The translations under genes were made by a program, and so were the position numbers. From Perkinsus olseni (Eukaryota > Perkinsozoa > Perkinsida > Perkinsidae), in contig JABANP010000356.1 of the NCBI GenBank assembly GCA_013115135.1, forward strand, positions 1 through 54,881: a stretch of 54,881 bases of DNA, written 5' to 3'. A model generated the notes under the pieces. The model was given only the letters and a program-made list of their open reading frames with translations. It searched no databases and was not told the DNA's origin. Below are positions 31,161 through 43,319 of the stretch, one piece after another. Position 1 is the stretch's first letter. Every line of letters begins with the position of its first letter.

Positions 31161-33817
31161 TCTGTACCGCCTCTAGTAGCCGTGCTTGCTGCTGAAGCAG
31201 CTGCTGCTGTTGTGAGTCCACCGCAGGAGTTCCGGCCGCCTTCGCTTTGGGGGCGGCAGATGTGGCCTTCCCAGGCGATGCCGTGGTCCCAGGTGCACTC
31301 GATGATACCGCTGGGGAACTCTTGGCCGCTGCTACTGTCTTCATGTGAGCTATCATGGACCCGATTGAGGTCACTGTGCGGCAGCGCACCGGGTACCTGG
31401 ACGGGGGCCATACCAAAAATTCACCGCATCAATGCAACACTACATGAAGGGCTCATTGCGAGCTATGATCTGACCCGCACGCTGTTGAGAGTCAGTATCG
31501 GTGCCCGTCTGCAGCATCAGCACATCCACTTTCCTCATGCTCCCGATCTAACAGTCACATGAGCCTCCCTACTACCACTACCAGCGATCCACCAGTACTA
31601 CCAAAGCGGCTGAGACCCCTCTGAGGAGCGACTCACAGAAGAGAACGCCGACCACGGCATTCCCTTCTCCCGCGGCCTTCGCTTTAGTTTGCTCAATAGC
31701 GCTCACAAATTGATCGGAGGTAGCCGCGGACTCCGGTGGTGTGTCGGGGCTACGAAAGAAGACCCCAATGATGGTGTTGCAACAAACCTACCCTCTACCC
31801 TTACCCGAGGTCCCGTTCGTCTGCTTTAATAGGCACCAACTGCCACTGGTTGAGAACCTGGTTGCAGTAGATGCGCCCATCCACAAGGACATGCCTTCCT
31901 TCTTACATTCCCAATCTCCTCTGTAGACATCTGGTCCTCAACGCTAGCACTAGTAGCCAAATTTTTCAAAGCGACAAGATCCGATATTAAAAATATCTTC
32001 GGAGCGACGCTACTAGGGGTAGGCCGGGGCGTTGATGCGGCTGGAGCAGCGGTAGCCACCTCGGGTTTCTGGGCGGTAGGTGCCGGAACAGGGGTTTGAA
32101 CCTGCGGCTATCGTAATGCCATAGGAGTACTCCAAGTATCTCACCTGTGGTGCCTTTGCTGCGGGCGTCCTCACTACCGTTGATGCCTTGGGTGCAGCTG
32201 GCCTGGGCGCTAAAGCCGCGGGCTTGAATTCAGGTGCATCGGCTCGCAAGTGAGAAGCACCTTAGAAGGAGCCCTCACTCAACCCTGAAGCCCCCACCAA
32301 CTCACTCGGCTGCTGTGGCTGTTGCTGACCATCCCTTGGCGACGCAGTAGCTGACCCCCCCTGCTTCCTCTGTTTAATCTCATAGGACACAAGCCGGGGC
32401 TTCAGATCGAACATGGTCTCAACCTCACCGTTGCTGACGAGCTCATCAATGACGGAGGACTCTGCAGGGTTCGAAGCTCCTCAGAGCGATGCGTCAACTC
32501 AGACCTTACCCTTCTCGGCCTTCTCCGCCGCAGCCTTATTGCGCTCGATCATGTCTTGCAGCGACATCTGGATCGGTCGGCCACCACGAACCAGCTCCGT
32601 GCCTTCCGGGCAACCGAAGACGTGAAGTCCCTGAGAAGGAACGATGGTCACGAGGCTGGCGACACGAAGTCAATCACACAACCCTACCATAGGTGCACGA
32701 TTCTGATGGGGTAACATGTTATCAACAAAACCCTGGGTCTTGGCATCCGACACGTCCCCAACCTTCAAAAGGAATTGGCCTGAAAGAAGCAGCTGCTGCG
32801 GCCGCAGGACACATAAGGACACAAGCTCCAATGGTGATTGATCTGTTCAATAGTGGCCAAGGCGACCCACAGTACCGGTTAGAGGCTTCCCTTGAAAGAT
32901 CTTCCGGAACATGCAAGCTAATCCTTCTGATAGAAAATTGATAAAAGCATAGCCTGAAAAACGACGCCAATAACGACTCCGCAAGACGACAGGGGTCCCT
33001 GCCCTTGGTTTTCACGCCGGGTTGGGACGGCGGTGTCCTCTCGTGGGGCATGAAGAGGAAGTCATAGGCACCTAAGACACGATGAAGACAGTCGACAGGA
33101 GCACCAGCAGTAATAGTGGTGACGCTACCCTTAAAGCCCTCCTGATTTATAATAGCTATCAGATCCAACGACCCGAGGTCGTTAGGAACGTTGCGGAGCA
33201 TCACTGTGGTACGTCTGGGAGCTGACGAAGCAACGAACAACATACTACTGCGGCAAGCCAGGTGGGGGGCACTAGACTTACCTGCTGCAGCCGGAGCGGC
33301 CAATAGCTGTCTTCCACCTCCAAGCCTCATCTCGCCCCCTAGCTGTGCGCCTTTCGTAGTGCCTACGATAAGACCCGTACGTGGTGACACAGCACGAGGG
33401 CAGTATCACCACCGAACATCCTGAACAGAGCATCAGTTCCTCCTCCATCTGTTGTTGAGTGACCAGAGTCCATTTGGGAACCTGCTGCCGTAGTAGTGGA
33501 GGCCGAAACTGGTCTTGAGACGTTCTCTCGTGGGTTGGACATGGCAGCAGACAAAAGGACCTGCAACAGATGATCATATACGCTTACTCTCTTCCGCGAT
33601 GAACGATTAAGCTCGGGCGAACAACGCGCGATAGCTGACGGTTTAACTCGTGGTAAAACGGTCACAACAGGAACCATATGCTGTAGACTGGGTATTCTTC
33701 TCTGTAAGGCTTCTCGACGGCAGCCGCCAGTGGCGACTTGTCCGTCGAGTCAGCGGGAGGAGCAATTGAGCCCTGAGGTTCCCCCAAGGCCTTAATCGCC
33801 TTCCCGTAGGGTGGCAT
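30350..33817 (-). CDS. Mei2-type RRM (RRM_2) protein with Pro/Ala and polyQ linkers and an SH3 domain
   Basis: Start: ATG at 33817 (MPPYGKAIKALGEPQG). Near 33.2-32.9 kb the exons encode a Mei2-like C-terminal RRM: RRTTVMLRNVPNDLGSLDLI, then YDFLFMPHERTP, YAFINFLSEGLACMFRKIF and VSDAKTQGFVDNML, matching the RNP2, loop, RNP1 and last strands of that family. Later exons give DMIERNKAAAEKAEKG, a Pro/Ala-rich linker, HVLVDGRIYCNQVLNQWQLV, GVFFRSPDTPPESAATSDQF and polyQ. Then comes an SH3 domain split by an intron: ARCFWHPTDPNQLRVDTGDV, WAWAMNV and PGWVPTSVF. A last exon (MVVAQSMRPGAPPV...) ends at the stop at 30350. Mei2-type proteins bind RNA in meiosis and development; SH3 domains bind Pro-rich partners. 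The two halves could be separate genes split near 32.3 kb. One base near 31894 breaks the frame. Confidence 0.6.
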
Positions 33818-33867
33818 GTACCATCAGATCATGCTTGCAGCTGAGCCTACCACTCCGTTAACCTTGC

Positions 33868-34597
33868 ATGACCCTCGGCCCCTACAATGGCACCGATATA
33901 ATCCGCAATCCCTTTCTGATCTTACTCATAGTCGCTTGCATCGTGACCCTCACTCTGCTGGGTAAGATGGCCCTGACAGCTCCCCCCGGTCACTACTGGC
34001 GAGGGGCCATCATCCCTCAAACCCTGGGCTGCCTGTGCTGTCTACTTCTATGGTTCGTCTTTGACGGCTCGGACGTCTTCGTACCGATCATATTCGCCGT
34101 ACCCACGAGTGGCCCAGTACTCGCAGCTTTATGGGTATGGTGGGGAAGAAGTCCGAGGCAGCTAAGGCTAAGGCCTTAGGGGACGCTGCTGCTGAGGTGG
34201 TCGATAAGGTGGCTGTTGCTTCCGAGCCTACTTCCACTCACTTCGACAGCAACCTCAGTACCATGCAACCCGAGTATCATCTGAACTCCGCACCAGAGGT
34301 ACGTTGAGTAATTGCCTTCTGGCAGTTAACGTTATTTAGGTTATTGACCGATTGGCGGCCTCGTCGAGGCTTGAAGGACTTGTGCAAACTGCGCAGTCCT
34401 CTTCGACCCCCGTCATCCTATTGCCGAGGTTATCTACGACCAGGACCATCGACTCTGATGAGGGCGACCTAGAGAGCGGATACGTCACTCCTCGAGATTA
34501 TAGGGTGACCTACTGCAAGCCCATTCCCGCGCCGAGCCCACCCGCATGGTCCTCTTTCAGATACGTACCTACCCGCCCTTCCTCCCAATTGAGTTGA
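33868..34597 (+). CDS. Small multi-pass membrane protein, at least two exons; function unknown
   Basis: The ATG at 33868 opens a frame with three hydrophobic spans: NPFLILLIVACIVTLTLLG, an IPQTLGCLCCLLLWFVF stretch, and VPIIFAVPTSGPVLAALWVW. A frame change near 34130, probably a short intron, leads to a hydrophilic part (KSEAAKAKALGDAAAEVVDK, then STMQPEYHLNSAPE). An intron at about 34300-34340 precedes a cytosolic tail, RLAASSRLEGLVQTAQ to SSQLS, ending at 34597. I recognise no family. Its start codon lies only 50 nt from the divergent start of the RRM gene, so the two may share a promoter. Confidence 0.5.
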
Positions 34598-35026
34598 GGA
34601 CCCTCACAGCCGCTTCGTGCGTCTGAGCTCTATCCCACCCTTGTCTCCATGTTCACTACTGTCATCTGCAGAACCCGTCTAGGGCTTCAAGCCGAGCATT
34701 TCTGGCGCACTAGCGCTTCTTTCTTTCAGTATAAAGGCAGCGTGCGATCCCCACTCCGCAGCACTGCCATCGCTCCGGCTCGGTTTCGAGCTGTCAGCCC
34801 TGGCTTGGAGATCCGACTCGCCTTACACAGCAGTCCATTAGTTCACTACAAAGTTCATAATCTTCATCGACCAATCACACTGCCTCTCTTGGCAATTAAC
34901 CTCGAGACTTGGTCTCATATTCTTCTCTTACCAACTGGACCTCATGCTAGTACTTCCAATGCTGGAGGCATCTCCTTCGGTTGTGTTCCAGTTAATAATG
35001 AGAGGGGAAAAGCATTGTCTAACTTC

Positions 35027-38000
35027 ATGTCCGACCAGCAGGCTGACCCGGAGGGCTGCTTCTCAGCGGCCATCACCGCTGCAGAAAGGGGAGAATTGCA
35101 GTCTGCATTGACCCATTTGGATCCCCTAGCTCTGGAGCTCGACATGGACACGCTCAAGCACGTACTGGACGTTTATTACCATTGCTACAACTCAGTAAGC
35201 TAAGACGCATAGAGGGACTCGGCGACCGCCCAACCGCAGAGTCGAGGAGCTGTCCGAAAGACTGAATTCATTCGGCATCTCCACGCCAAGCCGTCCCTGT
35301 CCAAGGCCTTGCACACGAACCCCATGATGAAGAGGAGGACGAGGGATGGGCAACCAGGAGGCGACTCGGACCCTTGGGCGTAGTATTGGGTGGAAAGCTC
35401 GTCTGCTGGCTCGATGGACTCTTTCATGGCGCTGCCTCGTGTATTGGGAATAGGGAGTCGCGGGTCGGGATTCGGCAACGCCACCCAATCTATTTCCTAT
35501 TGGGGTTCGAACTCGGCAGAATCTTTGAAAATTGGCATTTGAGAATCTGTCGCTGCACTGATTCCCGGTAACCAAGATCTGGTCGGGGTTTGCAGACTTT
35601 TTCGCCCCCCCCCACCGGTCCATCGTCGGTCTCCTCGCTCACCCTCATCACGCTATGGCCATTAACAGGCGTCTTCCCTGTTAGGTATGTCATGCCTGAG
35701 CTAGCAGCTATATTGGGCGAGACCATCACCTGGGCTGATGTCCTCAAAGCCGTCTGGAACCGGATATCCAAACCACTTGCCTCCTCTACTGCGGCTCCTG
35801 ATATCGAATACCCAGGTGCTGCTACGGGGTAGGCACCGACCGGCGCTCCACAGCTCCCAACCGCAGGTCCCCAGCAGCGGGTCGAGTCCCCTCCCCCAGC
35901 TCTAGCCTATGACGTAAAGCAATATGAATCACTGGGGCCCACCAGGGAAGATGATAGTCCCTCGGCAGTGCGCGGACCCAGTAGGGTTATTGCACTTAAC
36001 TCGCTGGGACCTCGATACCCGCAGGCCCAGCTTATTCGGAGTCAGTCTCGGCCGTCCACCCCTTCCTCCGGGACACCATAGAGCCGGCGGTAGCCTGCGC
36101 CTTTGCCGCTGCCTCGAGTGCCTCGCTGGCGATCGATGGAGCACGCCAAGTGATGACGAGCATCCAGTGGACAATGTTGGCGAGGGGAGCTCGATCAGGT
36201 TGATGGAGGAAAAGGATACGTCCCGCCGATTGATATGCCTCCTCGGCATTTCGCGGTGTCCAGTCGGACTGAGTGGACGGCACCGCCTGAGATCGCAGTT
36301 GAAGAGAAGCGGGACGTCTACGAGCTCCTCCTTGAGGGCCATAAGAGCGACCTTCCGCGGACGAGGAGTCAGACCCCAAGGCCGCCAGAGAAGACAGCTT
36401 CAGCCCGGATCCGCCCGAAGACAGTGCGAGCCCCACACCTGAGGTCGCATTCTGCTACGAGTACAGCGGAAACTGCCGTGCCAGTGGGGCCGTCGATGTT
36501 ACAGCGAGAGACGAGGAAATCGCATAAGAAGTTGCTGGCCAGCCTCGAGAGCGACCGGGAGCCATCTTCGGCGGAGCACTCGAACAGGTTAGTCCACACA
36601 CCGGGACGGCTGGCTTACTCGATGATGGCTTTAGTGCGTCCTTTAAAGCCAGAAAGTTGCCGAGAGTTAGAACAGTTACCTCGGGTGGCCCACCGGGTAC
36701 CTTCGCTCCGATAGTAGTAGGCAGCCATCAGGTAGGTCGCAGTGGAGGCTCTCCCTCTGTACGTCCCGGTCAGACGCACGTGGCGGAGCAGGAGGTCCGT
36801 CACAGGCTGGGGAACACTAAGACGAGGCCTCGGAAGCCAGACACTACCTTGGCTGCTTCCATGTCGGCAAGCTTCGATAGGAGCACTCGGGGTCCTCTTT
36901 TGGAGAGGCGAAGCGACCCTCCGAAGTAGGTGGTCATCCTTCGTCCCTTACTTATGTAGATTTCTAATATCAGTCGTTCTCGTTAACTCGGTTCATCCGC
37001 CTTCCACTGGTGACCTTAGGCCGTTCACTGCCCGCCCAGTGCCCTGGATAGTGTCGGCCCACATGTATAAGTCGATGATGTCAACCAAGGCTAGGACGAG
37101 GGACAAGAAACGGGCGGACAGGGAAGTAGTGGTGTGGGATGCTTGAAGGGAGTGCCAGGCCTCACCTCCGGCAGGCCCACTTCCATCGGACATCTTCACT
37201 GCCTCCCCGTCTGCAGGCTAGAGACAGGACGCCTCTAGGCGAGGAGATGTCACAGATGGAAGGGAGGTGTAGGGCGCCTGAGGGGCGGGGATCTCCGCGG
37301 TATCAACTTCCTAGGCTACTAAGCTCGAGGACGGCCTGCAGCGGCGGCAGCCAGACCCTCAGAGTGCTTACTAAGGCCCTGAAGACCAGCCGGAGTGGGT
37401 CAGAGCGACGACCGCCCAGCCCCATTACTGAGTACTCGGCGTCGTATCCTCGACTGAGTTGTACCGTACCGAACTTCAAGGCTCTTCACAAGAAGGACCA
37501 GGAGGAGCTCAGCCGAAGGAAGCAGGTAATAGCGGCGCCGATCGGGATGGGTAGCAAGCGCTTCCTTGCGAAACAGGCGCTGGCTCGGAAGGCCACAAAG
37601 CCGGTGCCATTCTCGTTCACCGTTGCTAGGGATGAAGCGAAAGCCCACAGCGGCAAAGAGGAGGAAGTTCCCAAGGGGCCTGCGCGGAAGAAGTATTTCC
37701 CAGATGGGGACGCACCGAGTGGGCTCCCTCAGGGTTACTGGTCCACCGAGCTTCGTCCAGCGAGACCGGAAGAGGGAGATTGAACGTCGGGAGAAGCTTA
37801 AGGCTGAGAAGGAGGCTCGAGAAGCGGCAGTGAGAAGGGACAGACGGTGCGGCCGAAGTCGCCTCTGCATGTGAGTGAGGAGCTGGTACTACATTGAGAT
37901 GGAGCTGCACGCTTAGACGAGGGTCCATCACGCGGTCGGCCCGCCTGCCAAAGCCGGTAGGGTCCGAGGAGCTCAACAGGCGGAAGAAGCAGCAGGCTCG

Positions 38001-38711
38001 GTAGTGGCGGTGGGGTTGGCGACGAGGGAGTTGTGGTGGACATCAGGGCGGCTGCTGAGTGGCGGCGGGAGGTCAAACGCATGCTGGAGAGGGTTAGTCG
38101 ACAGCCCCTTCTGATGGATCGGGTAACGCTGGATGCTTCCAAGGAGAGAGCTAGGGAGAGGGCTCTTGTGAAGTGAGATGAGACTGCAGTGCCGCCGCTA
38201 CCTCGATATCCCTTCAGGATCAAGAAGGAACTCATCGCCAAGAAGGTCACAAACTGGCAGAGCTACTTCCAAACCGAGGAGCTCAATATTCTGGAAATGG
38301 CCGAGCTTCGCGATCTCCTGGGGAGAAGCAAAGGTCGAGAGTGTGAAGGAGAGGACTACGACGCTGACGATTTCGAGGAAGAAGAGACACACGGCCAGTC
38401 CGTAGCGTCGCATGAAGGGCCGGGCGACCGTCCCGTCGTGGAGGAAGGTGATGCTAGGATTCCTCTCGACTGCTATTTTATGGTTCTCAGGAATACCCGC
38501 CGTCGGTAGTGCAGCAGATACTAACTCGGACGACATCTCCAGCGTTCACAAGGCGCCCTCCACTCGGCGATCGGAGAGTGGGATGAAGCTTGACGGGTTC
38601 GACGGGGCGCGCGGGGGTCCAAGAATCGGCGGTGATGGGCAAAATGTTGGTGGGCCCGCTGCCGCCCCAGAAGGCGATGCTTCTGACGGGTCGGATATTT
38701 GGGCATTCTGA
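35027..38711 (+). CDS. FAM161-like ciliary/microtubule protein, multi-exon; 5' limit uncertain
   Basis: The 3' half carries features I associate with FAM161, a ciliary and centriolar microtubule protein. These are FKALHKKDQEELSRRKQVIA, TKPVPFSFTVARDEAKA, a charged helix FVQRDRKREIERREKLKAEK, and WRREVKRMLERVSRQPLLMD followed by ASKERARERALVK, which corresponds to the family's RPLL-x-(D/E)Q helix. The next exons read VTNWQSYFQTEELNILEMAE and an acidic tail ending DGSDIWAF at 38711. A 37-nt intron near 37666-37702 restores the frame between the PFSF block and the charged helix. Upstream exons (MSDQQADPEGCFSAAITAAE at 35027, RRPPNRRVEELSERLNSFGI, and KRDVYELLLEGHKSD near 36310) are hydrophilic and mostly disordered. 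They may belong to this gene or to a separate one ending near 36080. The PFSF block also resembles TPX2 repeats, so a TPX2-type protein is the alternative. Confidence 0.5.
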
Positions 38712-38907
38712 GTAGATCGGCATACTCAAATTGACTGTACTGAATTCATAGTAACCATGATATCACATTGGGACACGGAAAAACGTATGTTGAGTTAGGG
38801 GCCCTGCCGAGAGTCTCGGGGTTCGCATCCCGCGGAAACTATTAGAGCAGGACTGCTGGCGGCCAACTGATATTGGCTGCTGGACCCTGCCAGGACCTCG
38901 AAGCTGA
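38712..38907. other. Intergenic spacer between the FAM161-like and WDR82-like genes
   Basis: Fewer than 200 bp separate the stop at 38711 from the ATG region of the next plus-strand gene. I see no RNA gene. The spacer presumably contains a 3' UTR and the next promoter. Confidence 0.4.
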
Positions 38908-38916
38908 GTGGCCATT

Positions 38917-40866
38917 ATGAGAATTGAGAGACGTATCGAGAGAGGAAATCGCAGAAGTCTCAGATTGTCCCTCATGCCCTCCGATCCGGACGCCAGCACC
39001 AGCGTATCATGGACAGAACAAGACATCAACAACCTCGATCTTGCTCATGTGTATAAAGACAATGACCGACCAATCACCTCCATGAGCTTCTCAGCGTCTG
39101 GTAGGCCGGCAATGGCTCGGCTGGCACCCTTCTTTATACTACCTCAGGCCGCTACTTGGCGACATGCTCATCGGATCAAACGGTGCGAATTTATGATACT
39201 GACACATTAAACAACGTAAGCATCAACAGCAGCAGTAGTAGTCTACCCTGACGAGTGTAACTCTACTGCTAGATTGGGGGCCATATTAGGCGATGAGTTT
39301 TGCTTGGATGGACCTTCCGGGATGGCAATCGTACTTGACCTATTCCTCGCTCTCAGTCGGTGCGGATTCTCCACTCACACAAGTACGGCGTCAGACATGT
39401 GAAGTTCATGCACTCGTACAAGTGGGAGACTGGCATAGCCTGCGGGGACGTCAACTGGGACTGTAGACAGGGGGAAGTGGGAGTCGCGTTCACTCTCATT
39501 CTAGGTTCTGTGAGGCTGTGGGACTTCACTGAGAATAAATTCACAAGAGTTTTCAAGGGACGGAAATCACCGGTGCACACACTGGACGTCCATCCAAGCA
39601 CAGACCTGGTACTAGGCTACGTGGACTGCTCCCGATGGAGGATACTTGAGCGTTCGACAGGCCATCTTCACTACGGTCGACGGCCACCTAAATCTGTGGG
39701 ACACTCGAATGCCTGAAGCAATGAAGGACAGCGCAGTAGGGCAAGCCTTCGCTGCTCTTTGAGAAGGTTCTCGTACTTCAGAGACTGATAAGCGTCCCTG
39801 GCGAGGCCCCTGATGACGGCGGCCACCGTACCGTAGCGAGTGTAGCGTTTGACCCGAGCTCACCCGGGTCAGTGGTCTTCGCCGCAGCTAGTGCACTCGG
39901 CAATGGCGTCGTAATTGATCACTGCCTAAGCTCCGCCTGAGTGAAGCTGCTGCCAGGTTCATCTGTACGACCTTCGGACGTTCCAACCATTCATGTCCCT
40001 TACGGCCGGCAGTGAACACAACGCTGGTCGGACAGAAGTGTTGTACCCCACTGTGAGAGGCCCCTGCATGACCTTCAGAGTCCATCGTCCGTTTGCTTAG
40101 GAGCTCACGTATGCCCCAGATGGGAAGCACGTTCTAGTAACAACAGTATCCGGTGGAGCGGAGATGGAGCTTACTGCTGTTGACACATTCACAGGGAGGC
40201 CGACGGTGAGTCTCTGAGCGTCGAGCTCGATGGCACCCGAGTCGGCTCAGGTCACCGCCTTCGTATGCAACGTGAAACAGCCGCCGGGCATGCACGCCAG
40301 AGAGCGTGACAGGAACCTTTACATTCCGCCCGATAACCTAGGCCATGCCCTCGCCAGCTCCGCTCGGCATGTGAGCTCCTAGCTTCCCTTCAGTGGCTTA
40401 GATTGCCCATCAGATACCGTCGGAGCGGAGTCAGGTGTTTGTACCAACGTTGAAACCCAGCTACAGTCCCTGTGGAAGATATGTCGTCTTCGGGGAGCCC
40501 CTCATGAAGCGATTCCGATCTGGCGAAAAGAATGAGGTTCGGTAGGAGTAGAGACCCAACTTGGCACTCACGGTCCGCAACTGAGGTCGTGAGCAGGTTC
40601 CTTGATATGGCCAAGGGTGAGACTTCTGCAGTGCTCGACCGGGCCCTACTGGGACAGGCTGCACCGCCGATCGCTGCTTTTTCTCCCAGGTTGGTTTGAT
40701 GGTCCAATGGGAGCTCAAGCTCAGCTGCCACATTTTCAGATCGCGTATGGTAGTCACTGCAAGTGCAGCAATGGGGTGGTGGGCGGTGAAGCCTCCCTCT
40801 GAGAGGACTCCAGCTACCCGAGCCAGCAAGAGCAGGAGAGATCAGTCCAAGCCCCGAGTCTGTTGA
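38917..40866 (+). CDS. WDR82/Swd2-like WD40 protein, multi-exon
   Basis: WDR82/Swd2 is a seven-bladed WD40 subunit of COMPASS H3K4 methyltransferase and of the PP1-PNUTS transcription-termination complex. Exons read INNLDLAHVYKDNDRPITSM and SFSASG, then after a short intron RYLATCSSDQTVRIYDTDTL. HSHKYGVRHVKFMHS corresponds to the family's SKKYGVDLIRYTH. VRLWDFTENKFTRVFKGRKS and PVHTLDVHPSTDLVL correspond to [20 protein letters not shown]. These are followed by DGHLNLWDTRMPEA, VASVAFDPSSPGSVVFAAAS, TYAPDGKHVLVTTVSGG, PSYSPCGRYVVFGEP and MVVTASAAMGWWAVKP, ending with a basic tail and TGA at 40866. Exon limits between these blocks are approximate, and a middle blade near 39.45-39.5 kb is unclear. 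The upstream ATG at 38917 lies in an Arg-rich leader and could be replaced by a later start. Confidence 0.72.
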
Positions 40867-42488
40867 CGTGGAAATGTCGGAGGTCCACCATAGCGAAGAT
40901 AACATTGGTGTTCAGTGATTGTACGATGTTTCTCACTGTTAGTATTCTTGTTTTATAGTATGGGACGCCAGACTACTGCTATTTTCGGAAAATTAAATGA
41001 ACCGCTACGTTACATTCTCTTCCGACTTTTCCCTCATTCCGCCCAAAATTTGAACGTCGAATCAGCAACTTCACGGCGAAGCCTAAGGCTTCAAGCCTTC
41101 ACCATCGAGTCGAAAACTTTAGTGGGCTCGGATTAAAAATCGAGTTGCGGTGGTTCAACAAGTGCGACGTGACGTGCCATGTCTTTTGTCACTTCTATGG
41201 CAGAGTTGGGGCTAGGATCTGCCCGACACGCACTCTAACGGATAGCGTAAGATCTTTCGGCGACGACTCATCGATCGCATCATCATAGTCTGATGAAGAC
41301 TCTCTGTTTTGAGACCACTGAGCATGCCATATCCTCCCGGGTTCATTTCACGATAGTGGGAATAGTTCAATTCCTCAGTCGCAAGAGCGAGGTCGAAGTC
41401 GGCGCGAAGATGAGACAGAATGAGTCGGCGCTCGTTGATGAGTGAAAGGAAGGAGTGTCACTGATATGTTCTGAGTCAGAACTGTCATAGCCTCGCCTGT
41501 CGTCCGAGTAGATGTCAGAGAGATCGTCACCATAGTCAACCTCCTCATAGATAGACATATGAACCTCAACTCCCAGGATAGAGAGTAGAGAAGTAACTAC
41601 GACACTGAACTATCCCTGTCCCACCGACAATGAACAAGGGACAGCCGTTTCACACAATCACACTTCACACATATTGCAGGAATGCTGATGGGTGCGAGCG
41701 AGTATCTAACATGAGCCCGCGTGCACGTGCACTATAACTCAGTACAGCGTGGCTATTTGAGACGGGGCTCAAAGAAAGGTAAAACCGGACTCGAGAGGAG
41801 TTCGGGAAAACTGATCTAGTTGTTGGATCTAGGGTGAACGTATGTTCCATAGCATGACGAGGAATGCACGTGTTCACTGGAACGAACGAGAGCACGAATA
41901 ACGATACGTATAACGAGCAAAGGCGCACGAAGAGCAAGGTGGGTACGTAGCAGCAATGAAAGTAGTTGCCACTATAGTGCACACGTACTCACCGGGCGCA
42001 TCGACACAATGAACATGTGCAGCTCAACCCTCCTCCCTCATGCAGAGGAGTCGATTTCGCTTCCGTGGCAGTTCCTCAAACTTTTTTTCTGAGGACCCTC
42101 CTCAGAGGAGACTCCTTTCACCAAGCTTCGTCTCTCCGACCCCATACCGAAAACCCCTACTTGCTTCCCTCCTGTGCGTTGTCCCAAAAATTGTGTCACA
42201 CTCACAATGCTCGTCTCACGTGAGGCTCCTCTCAGAAGCAGTCCGAAAGTCATTCGCAATCACTATGAGTTATAGGTGTGTGCCCTGAAGTATCACGCGG
42301 GTGTGATAGCGTCTCCAACTGCCCAGTTCCCGGCTGGCCTGGTTCGAAGTATTGTGATATTCCGGTTACCGTTGTGCGGGTTGTACAATCCTGAACAGCT
42401 TGTGCGAAAGTCTGACGGGGTCAAAACCACCATTCATAGCCATAGCCATTCGATGGGCGAGCTCCCATACTTTACCCTCTCTGAAATA
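40867..42488. other. Intergenic region without a confident gene
   Basis: A minus-strand frame at 41367-41558 encodes a short acidic, Ser-rich peptide (MSIYEEVDYGDDLSDIYSDD) with coding-like composition but no recognisable family and no attached exon I could join. Other frames are short and hydrophobic or irregular. The last 200 bp are the upstream region of the secreted-protein gene at 42489. Its frame stays open back to 42276, but paralogues do not support translation of that part. Confidence 0.4.
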
Positions 42489-43319
42489 ATGACTACTGCT
42501 ATCGGAGCCAGGTTCACTTGCGAGGGCGCCTCGAAGGCAAAGGGTTGGAAAGGTAGAATCGTTCTCTACATTGTCTTGATCCAAGTGGTTATTTCGGTCT
42601 GCGTTGCTGCCCTCGAGATGGATGATACCATTGCCAACCCTATCCAGGACCCTGAACTCCGTTCTCTACGTTTGCCAGTTGTGGCTGAAAACCCCCCAGG
42701 TTGTTTGCCCCCAGGCGCGGGTTTACAGGGAAAGAGCTATTGCGGGTACGTTTTGAAGGGCCCTCACCAAGTTAACGGGGGTGTACTTATGGCCTCGAAT
42801 AATTCTGGATACACTGGGTTCGCTACTCTGGAAATGGCGGTCATCCTGGCGTCGAACTCAAGCCCAGTTGATGTTGGTGTTTGGGCGGATGGTAAAACTA
42901 TCTGGCTCTTCAATCTACCGGGTGGGATCTCGGTCGGCGTAGAGCTATCCATTCCGACTTTCTCGAAGACCGGCGGGTACGATTTCAATCATGGGAAGGA
43001 GCTCGCATTCCCAGTATTCCTGAAAACCAGAGTGACAGTCCCTTTCTTCGGCACCGTGAGAGCGGAGTCCAATGGCACTGCCCATGCTTTTGTGGATATG
43101 ATGGATGGATGGCACTCGCTCGTGGTAACTGTCTTTGCAGAAGGAACAATTGGTGCCTTGGAATCTAGCATAGTGTTCACCGGAGATCTCGTGCGTAGTA
43201 CCAAAGCGTTCCAGCCTTGGCTTTGTACCGGGTACGTAGATATAGGTATCCATGGTAGAATGGACGCTCTGCGCATCGCCTACAACAACCGCTTTCCCGT
43301 TTTCGAGTTCACAGTCTGA
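42489..43319 (+). CDS. Secreted protein, intact member of a local multigene family; function unknown
   Basis: A single exon encodes 276 residues. The ATG at 42489 is chosen because both paralogues start at the equivalent point; a longer frame opens at 42276 with no matching paralogue sequence. A basic N-terminus (KAKGWKGR) precedes a hydrophobic signal (IVLYIVLIQVVISVCVAAL). The mature part starts with a conserved MDDTIANPIQDPELRSLRLP block and a Pro/Gly/Cys segment (NPPGCLPPGAG). A beta-rich domain follows: GYTGFATLEMAVILASNSS, DVGVWADGKTIWLFNLPGG, SIPTFSKTGGYDF, and the last strand PVFEFTV. Several N-glycosylation sequons are present (NNS, NSS, NGT). No membrane anchor follows the signal, so secretion or surface association is likely. 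The family is unknown to me and probably lineage-specific. Confidence 0.78.
   Translation: MTTAIGARFTCEGASKAKGWKGRIVLYIVLIQVVISVCVAALEMDDTIANPIQDPELRSLRLPVVAENPPGCLPPGAGLQGKSYCGYVLKGPHQVNGGVLMASNNSGYTGFATLEMAVILASNSSPVDVGVWADGKTIWLFNLPGGISVGVELSIPTFSKTGGYDFNHGKELAFPVFLKTRVTVPFFGTVRAESNGTAHAFVDMMDGWHSLVVTVFAEGTIGALESSIVFTGDLVRSTKAFQPWLCTGYVDIGIHGRMDALRIAYNNRFPVFEFTV

Noticed and set aside
38815..38836. tRNA-like T-arm (GGGGTTCGCATCCCGCG)
   Set aside because: The loop lacks the required A at position 58, and no matching D arm, anticodon arm or acceptor stem surrounds it.
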